The notes under the pieces are model-generated. The model did not search any database. It was not told where the DNA came from and saw only the letters and a list, made by a program, of their open reading frames with translations. A program made the position numbers and the translations under genes. From PALSA-1316 sp964499365 (lineage in GTDB: Bacteria; Nitrospirota; Thermodesulfovibrionia; Thermodesulfovibrionales; UBA6898), in contig CAZCKU010000014.1 of the NCBI GenBank assembly GCA_964499365.1, positions 1-64,000 on the forward strand: a stretch of 64,000 bases of DNA, in the 5' to 3' direction. The first letter of the stretch is position 1. Every line of letters begins with the position of its first letter. Positions 42,848 through 51,410 of this stretch are shown one piece after another.

Positions 42848-43360
42848 ATGGGAATACACACCAACCCGCGAAGCAGCATGCATCGAAGGAGAGTAAGGAT
42901 AGAGCTTTTCATTATCTTCGTCCTGATGATGGCTGTTTATGTCCTGGCGACATACTATGACATTATGGAGAAGGTCGTAGAATATTCACGGCAGCATGAG
43001 CGATGGCAGGTGGACGAACTCCTTACCGTGGTCATCTTCCTTGTCTTTGCGTTGTCGTTGTTTTCGCTTCGGCGGTGGCGGGATGTCATTGTTTCGGAAA
43101 GAGACCTTGCGCACCGCAACGAGGAACTTCAGAAGGCCTTGTCCGAGATAAAGCAGTTGAAAGGCATAATTCCGATCTGTTCAGGCTGCAAGAAGATCCG
43201 GCAGGATACGGGCTTCTGGCAGCATGTTGAAGAATATGTTCGCGATCACTCGGACGCGGAATTCAGCCACGGGATCTGTCCTGATTGCATGAAGCAACTC
43301 TATCCGAGTCTGCGTATACAACAGATGAAAAGAGAAAGCCCCCCTGCTGACATACAATAG
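42848..43360 (+). CDS. two-TM protein with coiled coil and C-terminal cysteine domain
   Basis: 170 residues. Two membrane helices (about 19-37 and 61-79), a cytoplasmic coiled coil (RDLAHRNEELQKALSEIKQLKG) and a C-terminal domain IPICSGCKKIRQDTGFWQHVEEYVRDHSDAEFSHGICPDCMKQLYP. That last module, with CxxC pairs, ends many PAS proteins and response regulators in this group of bacteria and is thought to be a signal-transduction add-on. Here it is attached to a bare membrane anchor. It follows the RAM-domain gene by six bases. Confidence 0.85.
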   Translation: MGIHTNPRSSMHRRRVRIELFIIFVLMMAVYVLATYYDIMEKVVEYSRQHERWQVDELLTVVIFLVFALSLFSLRRWRDVIVSERDLAHRNEELQKALSEIKQLKGIIPICSGCKKIRQDTGFWQHVEEYVRDHSDAEFSHGICPDCMKQLYPSLRIQQMKRESPPADIQ

Positions 43361-43465
43361 GTAGGTGAGCGGTGCGGTCGCTGCGCCGGAGGGACCGCAG
43401 GCAACAGCCTGACGGCCCGCCCCTTTTCTTAACCTGACAAGCAAATAGGGCAATGTCGTCATTGT

Positions 43466-43485
43466 CCGGCCTGCCGGCAGGCCGG
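43466..43485. repeat. perfect 20-bp palindrome
   Basis: CCGGCCTGCCGGCAGGCCGG, self-complementary throughout. It abuts the hairpin arm of the dispersed repeat at 43484-43571 and lies in the convergent gap between the cysteine-domain gene and the DUF5661 gene. Confidence 0.85.
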
Positions 43486-43571
43486 GGAATCCAGGACCTA
43501 TTGAAATACCTGGATTCCCCGATCAAGTCGTGGAATGACAACTCAGAAAGTTGCATGTACTTATTTGCCGG
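43484..43571 (-). repeat. dispersed repeat, copy 1, with hairpin
   Basis: GGGGAATCCAGG (43484-43495) and CCTGGATTCCCC (43509-43520) form a perfect 12-bp stem. Positions 43500-43571, read on the minus strand, match 46656-46727 at 63 of 72 positions with no gaps. It looks like a MITE-type or intergenic repeat; no ORF is present. Confidence 0.85.
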
Positions 43572-43579
43572 ATTAACAG

Positions 43580-44014
43580 CTACAGTCTTTTTGCTTCCGC
43601 CCTGTTCAGGGCCATCCTCGCATCCAGCAGCTTTTTTGAATATTTCTGTATCTTCGGCATGTTCTTTCCTGCGATTGCCCTGAAGAGGTCTCCCTCTATC
43701 TCGGCGATGTCGAGCCGCATGTAGTAGTCGAGCGTCTCGAACATATGGGCCAGCACGATCATGCCGGTGATGACCGGGTGGTTGTTCGTCACGTTCGCCT
43801 CTTTGAAACGCGTCCCGTGCTCCAGTTCCACCTCAAGGCCTGTCCTGAACTGCTCGGGGTCGATCTTCAGCCCCGCGCTGTCGATCTGTTTGAGGACGAT
43901 CTTTGCCTCCTTCAGGCTGATCTTCGGTTCTTTGATCTTTGTCCAGTCGCTGAGTTTCAACTCCCTGCAGACCCTCTGCACTTCCTGCTTCGTCACATAT
44001 TCAGGCAATTTCAT
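43580..44014 (-). CDS. DUF5661-type protein
   Basis: 144 residues, soluble and helical. The segment LEVELEHGTRFKEANVTNNHPVITGMIVLAHMFETLDYYMRLDIAE is characteristic of the DUF5661 group. N terminus resembles a short helical binding module (VTKQEVQRVCRELKLSDW). Function unknown. Last gene of the minus-strand DacZ/HD series. Confidence 0.78.
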   Translation of the reverse strand: MKLPEYVTKQEVQRVCRELKLSDWTKIKEPKISLKEAKIVLKQIDSAGLKIDPEQFRTGLEVELEHGTRFKEANVTNNHPVITGMIVLAHMFETLDYYMRLDIAEIEGDLFRAIAGKNMPKIQKYSKKLLDARMALNRAEAKRL

Positions 44015-44105
44015 GAGACCTCCTTGCTTGCTGCTGGTTTGTTATATTCTATCAGAAAAAAGGCCGGGGTGCCTCCGGCCGGCAGTCGGTCCGCGGGTGT
44101 GGCCG

Positions 44106-44999
44106 TCAGACGAGACGGCGGCTGATAAGCGGCTCGAGCGTTGTCACAACCCTGCCCTTTTCGAAGATCGTTATCTTCCCGGTGCTTTCGGAGACGACGA
44201 CTGCAACGGCAGCCGTCTTCCGGGTGATCCCGGCAGCAGAGCGGTGGCGGGCCCCGAGGCCCCTGAGCTGCTTCGAGGCAGCGCGCTCCGCGTTGAGGTT
44301 TCTGCCGGCCGCCTCGACGATGCCCTCAGACGAGATGATGATCGCCCCGTCGAGCTGAGCAAGTTCCTTGATGCTCTCGACGACCTCCGGTCTCGTAATC
44401 ATGCGCTCTTTCTTCGGGTATCCCTTGAACGGGTTGAAGACCAGCTGATGCGAGGAGTCCAGCACAGCGGCAGCGTCGCCGATGACAAAGGTGGTGCCAA
44501 CCGGCTTTCCCTCCCGGCCGAGCGCGCCGATATCCAGGGCGATGTCGATGACCGCCATGATGATGTGAAACGCCCTGTTGCCGATGAGAGAGTGGACCTC
44601 GAAGGGGAAGTCCTCACTCCAGGAATGCGCGAGGTCGTGTATGGTTATGGTATCGAGATGGGCCTTGCCCGACGGCCCGAGCGCGCAGACGACCCTGCTG
44701 TCGGCCTCGATGATATTCTGAAGCACGCCGTGCAGGAAGGCATATTTGATGCGGGAGAAGCGTGACTGGTTTCCGGACCAGCTTCTGATGACCGGCAGCC
44801 CTGTTTTTTTCGGGCGCGGCGTGTGCAGCCCGCTGCTGCCGGGCACGACGAGGACGATTGCCCTCTCTCCGGCCAGCTCCGTTGTCAGAAACCACCGGCA
44901 TTCGGCGTCCGAGTTGAGGAAGAGCAGCAGCTTCCGGCTGCCGGTCTCCCTGACAAGGTTCAGGGCATTTCTGATTATCGTGATTCTCTGGTCGCTCAT
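44106..44999 (-). CDS. diadenylate cyclase, DacZ-like (DisA_N domain)
   Basis: 297 residues. The C-terminal DAC domain has the two catalytic signatures: DGA (217-219 in QLDGAIIIS) and RHR (251-253 in GLGARHRSAAGITRKTAAVAV). They define enzymes that make c-di-AMP from two ATP. The N-terminal about 130 residues resemble the pyruvate-kinase-C-like domain of archaeal-type DacZ rather than the membrane helices of CdaA or the helical linker of DisA. c-di-AMP usually controls potassium and osmolyte balance and the cell wall. The neighbouring HD phosphohydrolase, on the same strand, might handle nucleotide turnover. Confidence 0.87.
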   Translation of the reverse strand: MSDQRITIIRNALNLVRETGSRKLLLFLNSDAECRWFLTTELAGERAIVLVVPGSSGLHTPRPKKTGLPVIRSWSGNQSRFSRIKYAFLHGVLQNIIEADSRVVCALGPSGKAHLDTITIHDLAHSWSEDFPFEVHSLIGNRAFHIIMAVIDIALDIGALGREGKPVGTTFVIGDAAAVLDSSHQLVFNPFKGYPKKERMITRPEVVESIKELAQLDGAIIISSEGIVEAAGRNLNAERAASKQLRGLGARHRSAAGITRKTAAVAVVVSESTGKITIFEKGRVVTTLEPLISRRLV

Positions 45000-45034
45000 G
45001 GCGTTATATTATAATACGACAGTCTGCAGGCGGC

Positions 45035-46222
45035 TTATTCAAAATCAGCGTAGATCTCCCCGAAATTTATCCCGGCAATCGTGGTCCGTTCGTACCGCTG
45101 CTTGAAGTTCAGCCTGGCCTCATGGAACTCCTGGCTCGGGCTGCCGTGGCGCAGCGCTGCGGTCGCCTCGATGAAGGCAGCCAGGCTGTCGGAGGCCTTT
45201 ACCAGTTCCCCGTCACGGGGGTTGTACGCATCCCGGTTATATGTTGCCGAGATCTCATCGCTGGTCACCTTCTCCTGCCGTTTGTTGAGGGTGACGATAC
45301 TGTCGAACTCGTTTTCGGTGAAGGTCCGGATCTCGCGGTCCCAGGTCTTTGGTATGAGCCGGTAGATCTCTTTTTCCATCTGCTCCTTCTCGTATTCCTT
45401 GATCAGCATTTCAAGGCCTTCGACAGACCGCTTCACCGGGGAGATGATGTCCCTGGTCAGTACCTCCGGCAGGTCGTGAAACAGGCCGGTGAAGTAATTG
45501 TTGAAGCACCGTTTTTCACAGGCATTGATTTCGAGCGAAAACAGGTAGCTCAGGAAGCCCACGAAAAAGGAGTGGCCGATGACCGAAGTCCGGGGGATCC
45601 TGTAGAGGTTTGCCCACCGCGACTGGAAGCGCAGCTGTCCGCAGAGGTCGATGAAGTCGCGGTATTTCTTGTGCCGCCGCAGCTGGACCATGCCCGCGAG
45701 GTCGCGGTAGAGGTCCTGTTTCTGCTCCAGGCCTTTCTTTATGGAGGCGATCTCGTAGCCTTTCGGCGTCATCCGCTCGATGATGCCGAATTCCCATTTG
45801 GTCGCATAGAGGTGGGCAGCACTCAGGATCCTCCTGTTGAGATTCGTGCGATCGTCCCTGAAATAATCGCGGAACCTGCTGCAGAAGGCTTCTCCCAGGG
45901 GCGAGATGATTGGCTCGAGTTCCCGGTAGATCCAGTCATTCAGCTCACGGTACTTTGCCCGGTCTGCCTTTATCTTGTAAAAGATGGGGGGTTTGAGGTC
46001 GGTTATGACGAGCCGCTGCAGCAACTCGAAGATGCTCCCTTCGATCAGGGCGGTCCAGCTGAAGCCCCGCGTGTCTTCGTCGAATTTGCCGAGAAAGTAG
46101 GCAATGAACATCTTGTGCGCCTGCTTGTCCAGTTCCGCGAGTTCGACCGGCCGGATCTTGTCGTTCCAGCGCTGCATATAGGCGGCGTCAAACACCTTCA
46201 TCAGGAGTGATTTTCGTATCAT
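45035..46222 (-). CDS. HD-domain phosphohydrolase (YfbR-like)
   Basis: 395 residues. An HD metal site is visible at SVIGHSFFVGFLSYLF with FTGLFHDLPEVLTRDIISPVK (about residues 215-265), the pattern of YfbR-type 5'-nucleotidases. An N-terminal helical half with HKMFIAYFL looks like a second, degenerate HD-like repeat. Substrate unknown: deoxynucleotides by family, or c-di-AMP-derived pApA by context, but the latter is only a suggestion from the adjacent cyclase gene. The gene starts 65 bases after a small conserved protein gene. Confidence 0.82.
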   Translation of the reverse strand: MIRKSLLMKVFDAAYMQRWNDKIRPVELAELDKQAHKMFIAYFLGKFDEDTRGFSWTALIEGSIFELLQRLVITDLKPPIFYKIKADRAKYRELNDWIYRELEPIISPLGEAFCSRFRDYFRDDRTNLNRRILSAAHLYATKWEFGIIERMTPKGYEIASIKKGLEQKQDLYRDLAGMVQLRRHKKYRDFIDLCGQLRFQSRWANLYRIPRTSVIGHSFFVGFLSYLFSLEINACEKRCFNNYFTGLFHDLPEVLTRDIISPVKRSVEGLEMLIKEYEKEQMEKEIYRLIPKTWDREIRTFTENEFDSIVTLNKRQEKVTSDEISATYNRDAYNPRDGELVKASDSLAAFIEATAALRHGSPSQEFHEARLNFKQRYERTTIAGINFGEIYADFE

Positions 46223-46287
46223 GTTCTTGTTCTGGCGCTCCTTCCCGGGATATCAGGAATCTGCGGACGGAAAAGGACAGCGGTCCG

Positions 46288-46548
46288 TCAGGCGAAATAC
46301 TTCTTGATTTCAGCCTCGATCATGCTGTGGGGCACCAGGAAGGGCTTCTCGGTGATCGTAAACCTGATCTCGTCTGCGGAAAGGCGGCAGTATTCCCCCT
46401 TGATCGGTCCGAGGACCGAGTGGCCGCTGAAACGGCCTGCATCCTTGTCTCCCTCGAAGCTCCCCCCGTTGCTGGTTATCGCCGAGGCGGTGTGATCGAG
46501 GAGTGCGGCCCCCTCGCCGGTTACTTTTACGGTGAACGAATGTGACAT
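46288..46548 (-). CDS. small conserved protein of unknown function
   Basis: 86 residues. Alternating strands (SHSFTVKVTGEGAALLD, GRFSGHSVLGPIKGEY, EIRFTITEKPFLVPHSMIEAEIKKYF). The C-terminal KPFLVP and MIEAEIKKYF pattern recurs in small polyhydroxyalkanoate-type or lipid-binding-like hypothetical proteins, so I consider it real. It heads the minus-strand set with the HD and cyclase genes. Confidence 0.7.
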   Translation of the reverse strand: MSHSFTVKVTGEGAALLDHTASAITSNGGSFEGDKDAGRFSGHSVLGPIKGEYCRLSADEIRFTITEKPFLVPHSMIEAEIKKYFA

Positions 46549-46655
46549 CAGGTATCAGCTCCCCCCGGTGAATTTGGTTCGTTGTATTATACACCAAGAT
46601 CCGGGCAGCAGGCAGCAGTTTTACCTGCTGCATTCAGAAGCGTATTCCTTGGTAG

Positions 46656-46727
46656 CCGGCAAATATATACATGAAACATTCTGCTGTGTCATTCCACGAC
46701 CTGATCGGGGAATCCAGGTGTTTCAAT
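46656..46727 (+). repeat. dispersed repeat, copy 2 (single arm)
   Basis: A 72-base stretch that matches the reverse complement of 43500-43571 with nine substitutions and no gaps. It begins CCGGCAAATA and contains GTCATTCCACGAC and GGGGAATCCAGG. The opposite hairpin arm seen in copy 1 is missing. Confidence 0.85.
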
Positions 46728-46802
46728 CTGAATGTTAGCCTCCTGATACCTTTCTTGCCGGGGAGACTGCTGTTGAGACAGGATAACCGCTGCGGGCGCC
46801 TG

Positions 46803-46844
46803 AAAAAAACTGAGGCTATCAGGGTTGCGCACCCTGACAGCCTC
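46803..46844 (-). terminator. terminator of tRNA-fMet
   Basis: On the minus strand, a 14-bp stem (46831-46844 with 46812-46825, one wobble) and a five-base loop, then AG and seven Ts (46803-46809). It lies 30 bases beyond the tRNA 3' end. Confidence 0.92.
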
Positions 46845-46873
46845 TCATCTATGACACGTACTGCCTGTTGTTA

Positions 46874-46950
<77 letters not shown>

Positions 46951-46964
46951 TCATGGTAAAGTGT

Positions 46965-46994
46965 ATATTAACCTATGACGTCATGCCTTGTCAA
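46965..46994 (-). promoter_or_regulatory. promoter of tRNA-fMet with palindrome in the spacer
   Basis: On the minus strand, consensus TTGACA (46989-46994), 18 bp, TAATAT (46965-46970), giving a start about eight bases before the tRNA. The spacer contains the perfect palindrome ATGACGTCAT (46975-46984). Confidence 0.7.
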
Positions 46995-47081
46995 ATCGGC
47001 GCTACTTCCGGAGCTGACCTTAAACAAAGGGAGCCGGAGGCTGCCGTTTTGTGCGTGCGCGTAACATATATGTCAGGATTA

Positions 47082-48236
47082 TCACGACGGGCAGAGCGGG
47101 CCCTCCGGTGAGAGGGCCGAGTTCCTGATGCCCGCGATGCGGTAGGCGAGAAGCTGGAGCGGGACGACGGTAACGAAGGGAGAGAGTGCGGGGTGGGCCG
47201 ACGGGACGATAATGACATCGTCCGCCATGCCGTGCATCAATGCCGGGGAGTCGGTGATGACCACAACCCTGCCCCCCATTGTCTTTACCCGGGTTATGTC
47301 GCGCAGTATATCGTTGTCGAGGCTTTCGATGGGACAGAGATAGATGACCGGGGCCCCGTCACCGATGAGGGCCAGGGGGCCGAATTTCATCTGGCCTGTC
47401 GGATATCCCTCGGCATGAATATTGGACAACTCCTTCATCTTGAGCGCCCCTTCGACCGCTACCGGGTAGTTGATGCCCCTTCCGAGATAAACGAATCCCC
47501 TGGAATGGAGGAGCGATCCGGCTATCTCGGTGATCTTCCGGTCATTCTCGAGGACCCGCGCGATGAGCGCCGGCAGATTGAAGAGCAGTGATCTGAGTGT
47601 ATCGACTTCGATTTCGTGCAGGGTGCGTTTCTTTATGCCCAGCGCAATGCCGAGCAGGCAGAGGGCCGCCATTTGCGCCGAGAAGGCCTTTGTTGATGCC
47701 CCTCCTCTTTCCTGCCCTGCCCGGGTGCGCAGCACGGAGTCTGCCTCACGTGTTGCGGTGCTGCCGGCGACATTGCTGACCGCAATGACGTGAGCGCCTT
47801 TTTTGCGGGCGTCGCGCTGTGCCTCGACCGTGTCGGCGGTCTCTCCTGACTGGCTTATCGCAACGACACAGGTACCCTTGGTGATGTTGGGCTTCATGTA
47901 GCCGTATTCCGAGGCGATATCAACGATCACCGGTATATGGACAAATTTTTCTATGATATATCTTCCGACGAGCCCCGCATGATAGGAGGTCCCGCAGCCC
48001 ACGATGTGCAGTCTCCGGATGTTGTTGACCCCGTGCTGCAGGCCGAGCTCTTTCAGGAGGCCCTCGGGGTTGTCGATCCATTCCATGAGCGTGTCTCTCA
48101 CCGCCCGGGGCTGCTCGAATATTTCTCCCAGCAGGAAGCCCCCCGGCTCGTCTCCTTTGCAGACCGGGAAGGTTCCCCCGGTCCGCTTGAAGCTTGCGGG
48201 CGCTGTTCCGTACTCCGGCAGGCGTACATTATCCAT
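47082..48236 (-). CDS. GlmS-like SIS protein lacking glutaminase domain, diverged active site
   Basis: 384 residues equal to the isomerase half of GlmS, with both SIS subdomains (IVGCGTSYHAGLVGRYI, AISQSGETADTVEAQRDARKKG, LGRGINYPVAVEGALKMKELS). The N-terminal Cys-amidotransferase domain is absent. The isomerase base is replaced by Gln282: the segment is GQMKFG where GlmS has GEMKHG. The C-terminal tail with the catalytic lysine (RNLAKSVTVE in GlmS) is lost. It is close in sequence to the adjacent glmS, so it probably arose by tandem duplication. It could be a sugar-phosphate-binding regulator of GlmS, an FrlB/AgaS-like deglycase or isomerase, or a decaying copy, although the long intact frame argues against decay. 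It is downstream of glmS on the same strand (65-base gap). Confidence 0.83.
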   Translation of the reverse strand: MDNVRLPEYGTAPASFKRTGGTFPVCKGDEPGGFLLGEIFEQPRAVRDTLMEWIDNPEGLLKELGLQHGVNNIRRLHIVGCGTSYHAGLVGRYIIEKFVHIPVIVDIASEYGYMKPNITKGTCVVAISQSGETADTVEAQRDARKKGAHVIAVSNVAGSTATREADSVLRTRAGQERGGASTKAFSAQMAALCLLGIALGIKKRTLHEIEVDTLRSLLFNLPALIARVLENDRKITEIAGSLLHSRGFVYLGRGINYPVAVEGALKMKELSNIHAEGYPTGQMKFGPLALIGDGAPVIYLCPIESLDNDILRDITRVKTMGGRVVVITDSPALMHGMADDVIIVPSAHPALSPFVTVVPLQLLAYRIAGIRNSALSPEGPLCPS

Positions 48237-48301
48237 GGCAGTCCCTTCCGGCCGGATTCACCGGTACGGCGGTGATTGCGCTGCGACGTCCTGAGCTCTT
48301 C

Positions 48302-50131
48302 TTATTCAACGGTAACGCTCTTCGCAAGGTTTCTGGGTTTATCGACATCGCATTGCTTCAGCACTGCTATGTGATAGGCAAGCAGCTGCAGCGGCACCAC
48401 CGTTACGAACGGCAGAAACAGCGGATGCGTCGCAGGGAATGCGATGATATCGTCGGTCTTATGGGACAGGGCATCCGGCTCGTCGGTGATCGCGATGACT
48501 CTGGCGCCCCGGGCCCTGACCTCCTCGATGTTTGAGAGGATCTTGTCGAAATGACAGGTCATCGGGGCAATCGCCACGACCGGCATTCCCTCCTCGATTA
48601 GGGCAATGGAGCCGTGTTTCATTTCGCCCCCCGGATAGCCCTCGGCGTGGATATACGATATCTCTTTGAGTTTCAGCGCCCCCTCGAGCGCTATCGGATA
48701 GTTGATCCCCCTGCCGAGGTAGAGAAAATCTTTCGCATTGACCAGTGTTGCGGCAAGTTTCTGAATCCCGGCACTCTTCTTCAGGACCTTGTCGATCAGC
48801 TCCGGAATCGAGTGAAGCTGGTTCAGCAGGACCTTCAGGTCGCCGTTCATCAGAAGCCCCCGGTGCGAAGCGAGGCCTATGGCGAGCAGGCAGAGGGCTG
48901 CTACCTGTGAGGTGAACGCCTTTGTCGAGGCCACCCCTATCTCGGGTCCGGCCCTGGTGTAGAGCACGACGTCAGCCTCCCTCGCCGCGGTACTGCCGAC
49001 GACGTTGCAGATCGTCATGGTCTTTGCACCCCGGCTTTTGGCCTCTTTCTGTGCCGCCAGCGTATCGGCTGTTTCGCCCGACTGGGTGATTGATATGAAA
49101 ATGGTATCGTGCTCGATGATCGGCTGCATGTAGCGGTATTCGGAGGCGATCTCGACCGATACGGGGATGCGGGTGAGTTCCTCGATGATGCAGCGCCCGA
49201 TCAGGGCTGCGTGGTACGAGGTGCCGCAGGCCACGATATGGAGCCTCCGGAGGCCGAAGGTGTTCCTGACCGTCAGCTTCAGGTTTTCGAACAGCTTCTC
49301 TGAACAGTCGTTCCACTCATTGAGAGTGTCGGCTATTGCGCGGGGCTGTTCATAGATCTCCTTGAGCATGAAATGGTCGTACCCGTCCTTCTCTGCCATG
49401 GAGGCTGTCCAGTCGACCTCTACTATTGAAGGTTCTTTCAACGGAGTTTCGTGACTGCCGAAGTTATGGATATCGATTTTCTTTGCCGTCAGCGCGCAGA
49501 TCTGACCGTCTTCGAGAAAGACGAATTTCTTTGTATGGTTCAGGATCGCGGGGATATCGGAGGCGAAGAAGAACTCTCCGTCGCCATAGCCGACCACGAG
49601 CGGACTCCCTTTTTTTGCTGCGTAGAGGATCGACGGGTCGCTGTCGCTCATAATGCCGAGGGCAAAGGAGCCCCGCAGACTCGATATCGTCTCGACGATC
49701 GACTCATAGAGCGGCAGACCGCTCTTCATATTCCTCGATATGAGGTGCGGTATCACCTCGGTGTCGGTCTCGGAACTGAAGGTATGCCCTGCCGTGATCA
49801 GCTCTGCCTTGAGTTCACGATAATTTTCGATGATGCCGTTGTGTACAACGGCAACACCATCCACGCAGTGGGGGTGGGCATTGACGGTCGAGGGGGCCCC
49901 ATGGGTTGCCCACCGCGTATGCCCGATGCCGACCGTGGCGTGGTCATAGGGAAGGGGGACGATGCCCTCGAGTTCATTGATTTTCCCCTTGGTTTTGTAA
50001 ATTTCCATGCCCTTGCCGTTCCGGTAGGCTATGCCTGAAGAATCGTACCCGCGGTACTCAAGCCTCTTCATACCGTCGAGCAGAATGGGCAGCGCATTAT
50101 GATGACCGATGTATCCTACTATTCCGCACAT
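48302..50131 (-). CDS. glmS: glutamine-fructose-6-phosphate aminotransferase
   Basis: 609 residues, the same length as E. coli GlmS. The start is fixed by MCGIVGYIG, whose Cys2 becomes the N-terminal nucleophile of the glutaminase domain; GAGGAGG precedes it. Glutaminase motifs HTRWATHGAPSTVNAHPH and VVHNGIIENY, SIS domains with CGTSYHA and SQSGETADT, isomerase site HAEGYPGGEMKHG, and the catalytic C-terminal tail DKPRNLAKSVTVE are all intact. It makes glucosamine-6-phosphate, the entry to UDP-GlcNAc for peptidoglycan and for the glycan locus that follows divergently. I see no glmS ribozyme upstream. Confidence 0.98.
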   Translation of the reverse strand: MCGIVGYIGHHNALPILLDGMKRLEYRGYDSSGIAYRNGKGMEIYKTKGKINELEGIVPLPYDHATVGIGHTRWATHGAPSTVNAHPHCVDGVAVVHNGIIENYRELKAELITAGHTFSSETDTEVIPHLISRNMKSGLPLYESIVETISSLRGSFALGIMSDSDPSILYAAKKGSPLVVGYGDGEFFFASDIPAILNHTKKFVFLEDGQICALTAKKIDIHNFGSHETPLKEPSIVEVDWTASMAEKDGYDHFMLKEIYEQPRAIADTLNEWNDCSEKLFENLKLTVRNTFGLRRLHIVACGTSYHAALIGRCIIEELTRIPVSVEIASEYRYMQPIIEHDTIFISITQSGETADTLAAQKEAKSRGAKTMTICNVVGSTAAREADVVLYTRAGPEIGVASTKAFTSQVAALCLLAIGLASHRGLLMNGDLKVLLNQLHSIPELIDKVLKKSAGIQKLAATLVNAKDFLYLGRGINYPIALEGALKLKEISYIHAEGYPGGEMKHGSIALIEEGMPVVAIAPMTCHFDKILSNIEEVRARGARVIAITDEPDALSHKTDDIIAFPATHPLFLPFVTVVPLQLLAYHIAVLKQCDVDKPRNLAKSVTVE

Positions 50132-50249
50132 GTCGCGCCTCCTCTCTGCGGATAAGCCAATGAATGATACGCCCGTTTGCGTTCTATGTATTAGATCAAG
50201 CAAAAAACATACCCGAATATACATTATCAGATGATCTTATAACTTCCGC

Positions 50250-50277
50250 TTGACTTGAGCTTAATCTGGTCTATACT
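50250..50277 (+). promoter_or_regulatory. promoter of the sensor kinase/NtrC pair
   Basis: TTGACT (50250-50255), 16 bp, TATACT (50272-50277), placing the start near 50284, in the divergent gap with glmS. Confidence 0.6.
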
Positions 50278-50387
50278 GAAATTAAGAAGTCTGCGTTAAA
50301 GATTTTTAATTGACCGCATGGGGCATGTCTTATGTATTGGGCCGCTGGTGGGGACCGCTCATACAACAGATGACCCAGGAGGATAAA

Positions 50388-51410
50388 ATGGCAGAGGGAT
50401 ATTCGTTTACGGTCGACAAAAGGGCCAGGATCGTCTCCTGGGGTGAGCAGCTTGGTGAGATGATGGGAAAAACGGCTGCTGATACTGTCGGCAAGGCTTA
50501 TCACAGGGTGTTTCCGCGGTTGCTGTCAGACGGGCAGGATGCCCTGTCGCTCTCCCTGTCCACCAACGAAAAAAGGCTCCTGAAGTCCTATTCCCTGAAA
50601 TGTCCCTATGACTCGATGAAGGCCGATGTCCGGATTGATCCGGTGGCGGAGACGAATAAGCGGTCCAAGGTCAGTGTGCGGGGCGCTGACGTATCCATAT
50701 CCAATATTGTCTGCCCCGTGCTCCAGAACACCGGCAGCACCCAGCGCTTTAACGAGCTCGGCAAGATAGCGTCAACCCTCGCGCATGGCGTCCGGAACCC
50801 CTTAAACGCGATGAAGGGGGCGGTCCTGTATCTCGGCGAAAAATATCCGTCAGAACCTACTCTTGCGGAGTTTGCGGCGATCATGGAGGATGAGATACGG
50901 CGGTTCGACGGCTTTATTTCGCGGTTTCTGAGCACCTCGGTCTCCGATATGGAATCGTCCCTGATCGACATCAATTCCCTGCTGAAAAAGATACAGATCC
51001 TGACTTCGTACCAGACCCGGTTTTACCATATCAGGAACGTGTATGAGCTGGGGGACATTCCGGCCGTCATGGCCAATGCCTTTCATCTCGAACATGCGAT
51101 TCTGAACGTCATCAACAATGCCCTGGAGGTCATGCACGGAGGGGGCAAGCTCACCGTAAAGACCGGTCTGGAACAGTGTTCCGACGGTGCGTATATCGTG
51201 ATCGAGATCTCGGATACCGGGCCGGGGATATCTGCGACCCAAACGGGCCAATGCGTTGCGGCCGAAAAAAAGGGCCGGGGATTCGGCCTTCTGATAACCA
51301 GCGAATTATTGAGATGCTACGGCGGGAACCTTGATATCAAAGAGAAAAAAGGTAAGGGGACCGTCGCCAGACTTTATCTGTGTGCTGACAACCGTGGAGG
51401 TGCCTTATGA
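50388..51410 (+). CDS. soluble PAS-type sensor histidine kinase
   Basis: 340 residues from ATG 50388, which follows AGGAGGA; earlier in-frame starts lack a ribosome site. An N-terminal PAS-like region (YSFTVDKRARIVSWGEQLGEMMGK) leads to HisKA with His in TLAHGVRNPLNAMKGAVLYL, and HATPase_c has NVINNALEVMHGGG, DTGPGISATQTG and GRGFGLLITSELL. No membrane helix is seen. Its stop overlaps the regulator ATG (ATGA), so it is the cognate kinase. Probable input module of the glycan locus. Confidence 0.9.
   Translation: MAEGYSFTVDKRARIVSWGEQLGEMMGKTAADTVGKAYHRVFPRLLSDGQDALSLSLSTNEKRLLKSYSLKCPYDSMKADVRIDPVAETNKRSKVSVRGADVSISNIVCPVLQNTGSTQRFNELGKIASTLAHGVRNPLNAMKGAVLYLGEKYPSEPTLAEFAAIMEDEIRRFDGFISRFLSTSVSDMESSLIDINSLLKKIQILTSYQTRFYHIRNVYELGDIPAVMANAFHLEHAILNVINNALEVMHGGGKLTVKTGLEQCSDGAYIVIEISDTGPGISATQTGQCVAAEKKGRGFGLLITSELLRCYGGNLDIKEKKGKGTVARLYLCADNRGGAL

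Larger units (their letters stand above)
46549..46873. other. intergenic region upstream of the small conserved protein gene
   Basis: No gene seen. It contains dispersed repeat copy 2 (46656-46727), the tRNA-fMet terminator (46803-46844) and, presumably, the promoter of the minus-strand operon, which I cannot place. Confidence 0.7.

Noticed and set aside
50132..50300. glmS ribozyme or riboswitch upstream of glmS
   Set aside because: The leader is short, with no conserved ribozyme core visible, and contains ordinary promoter-like sequence for both directions.
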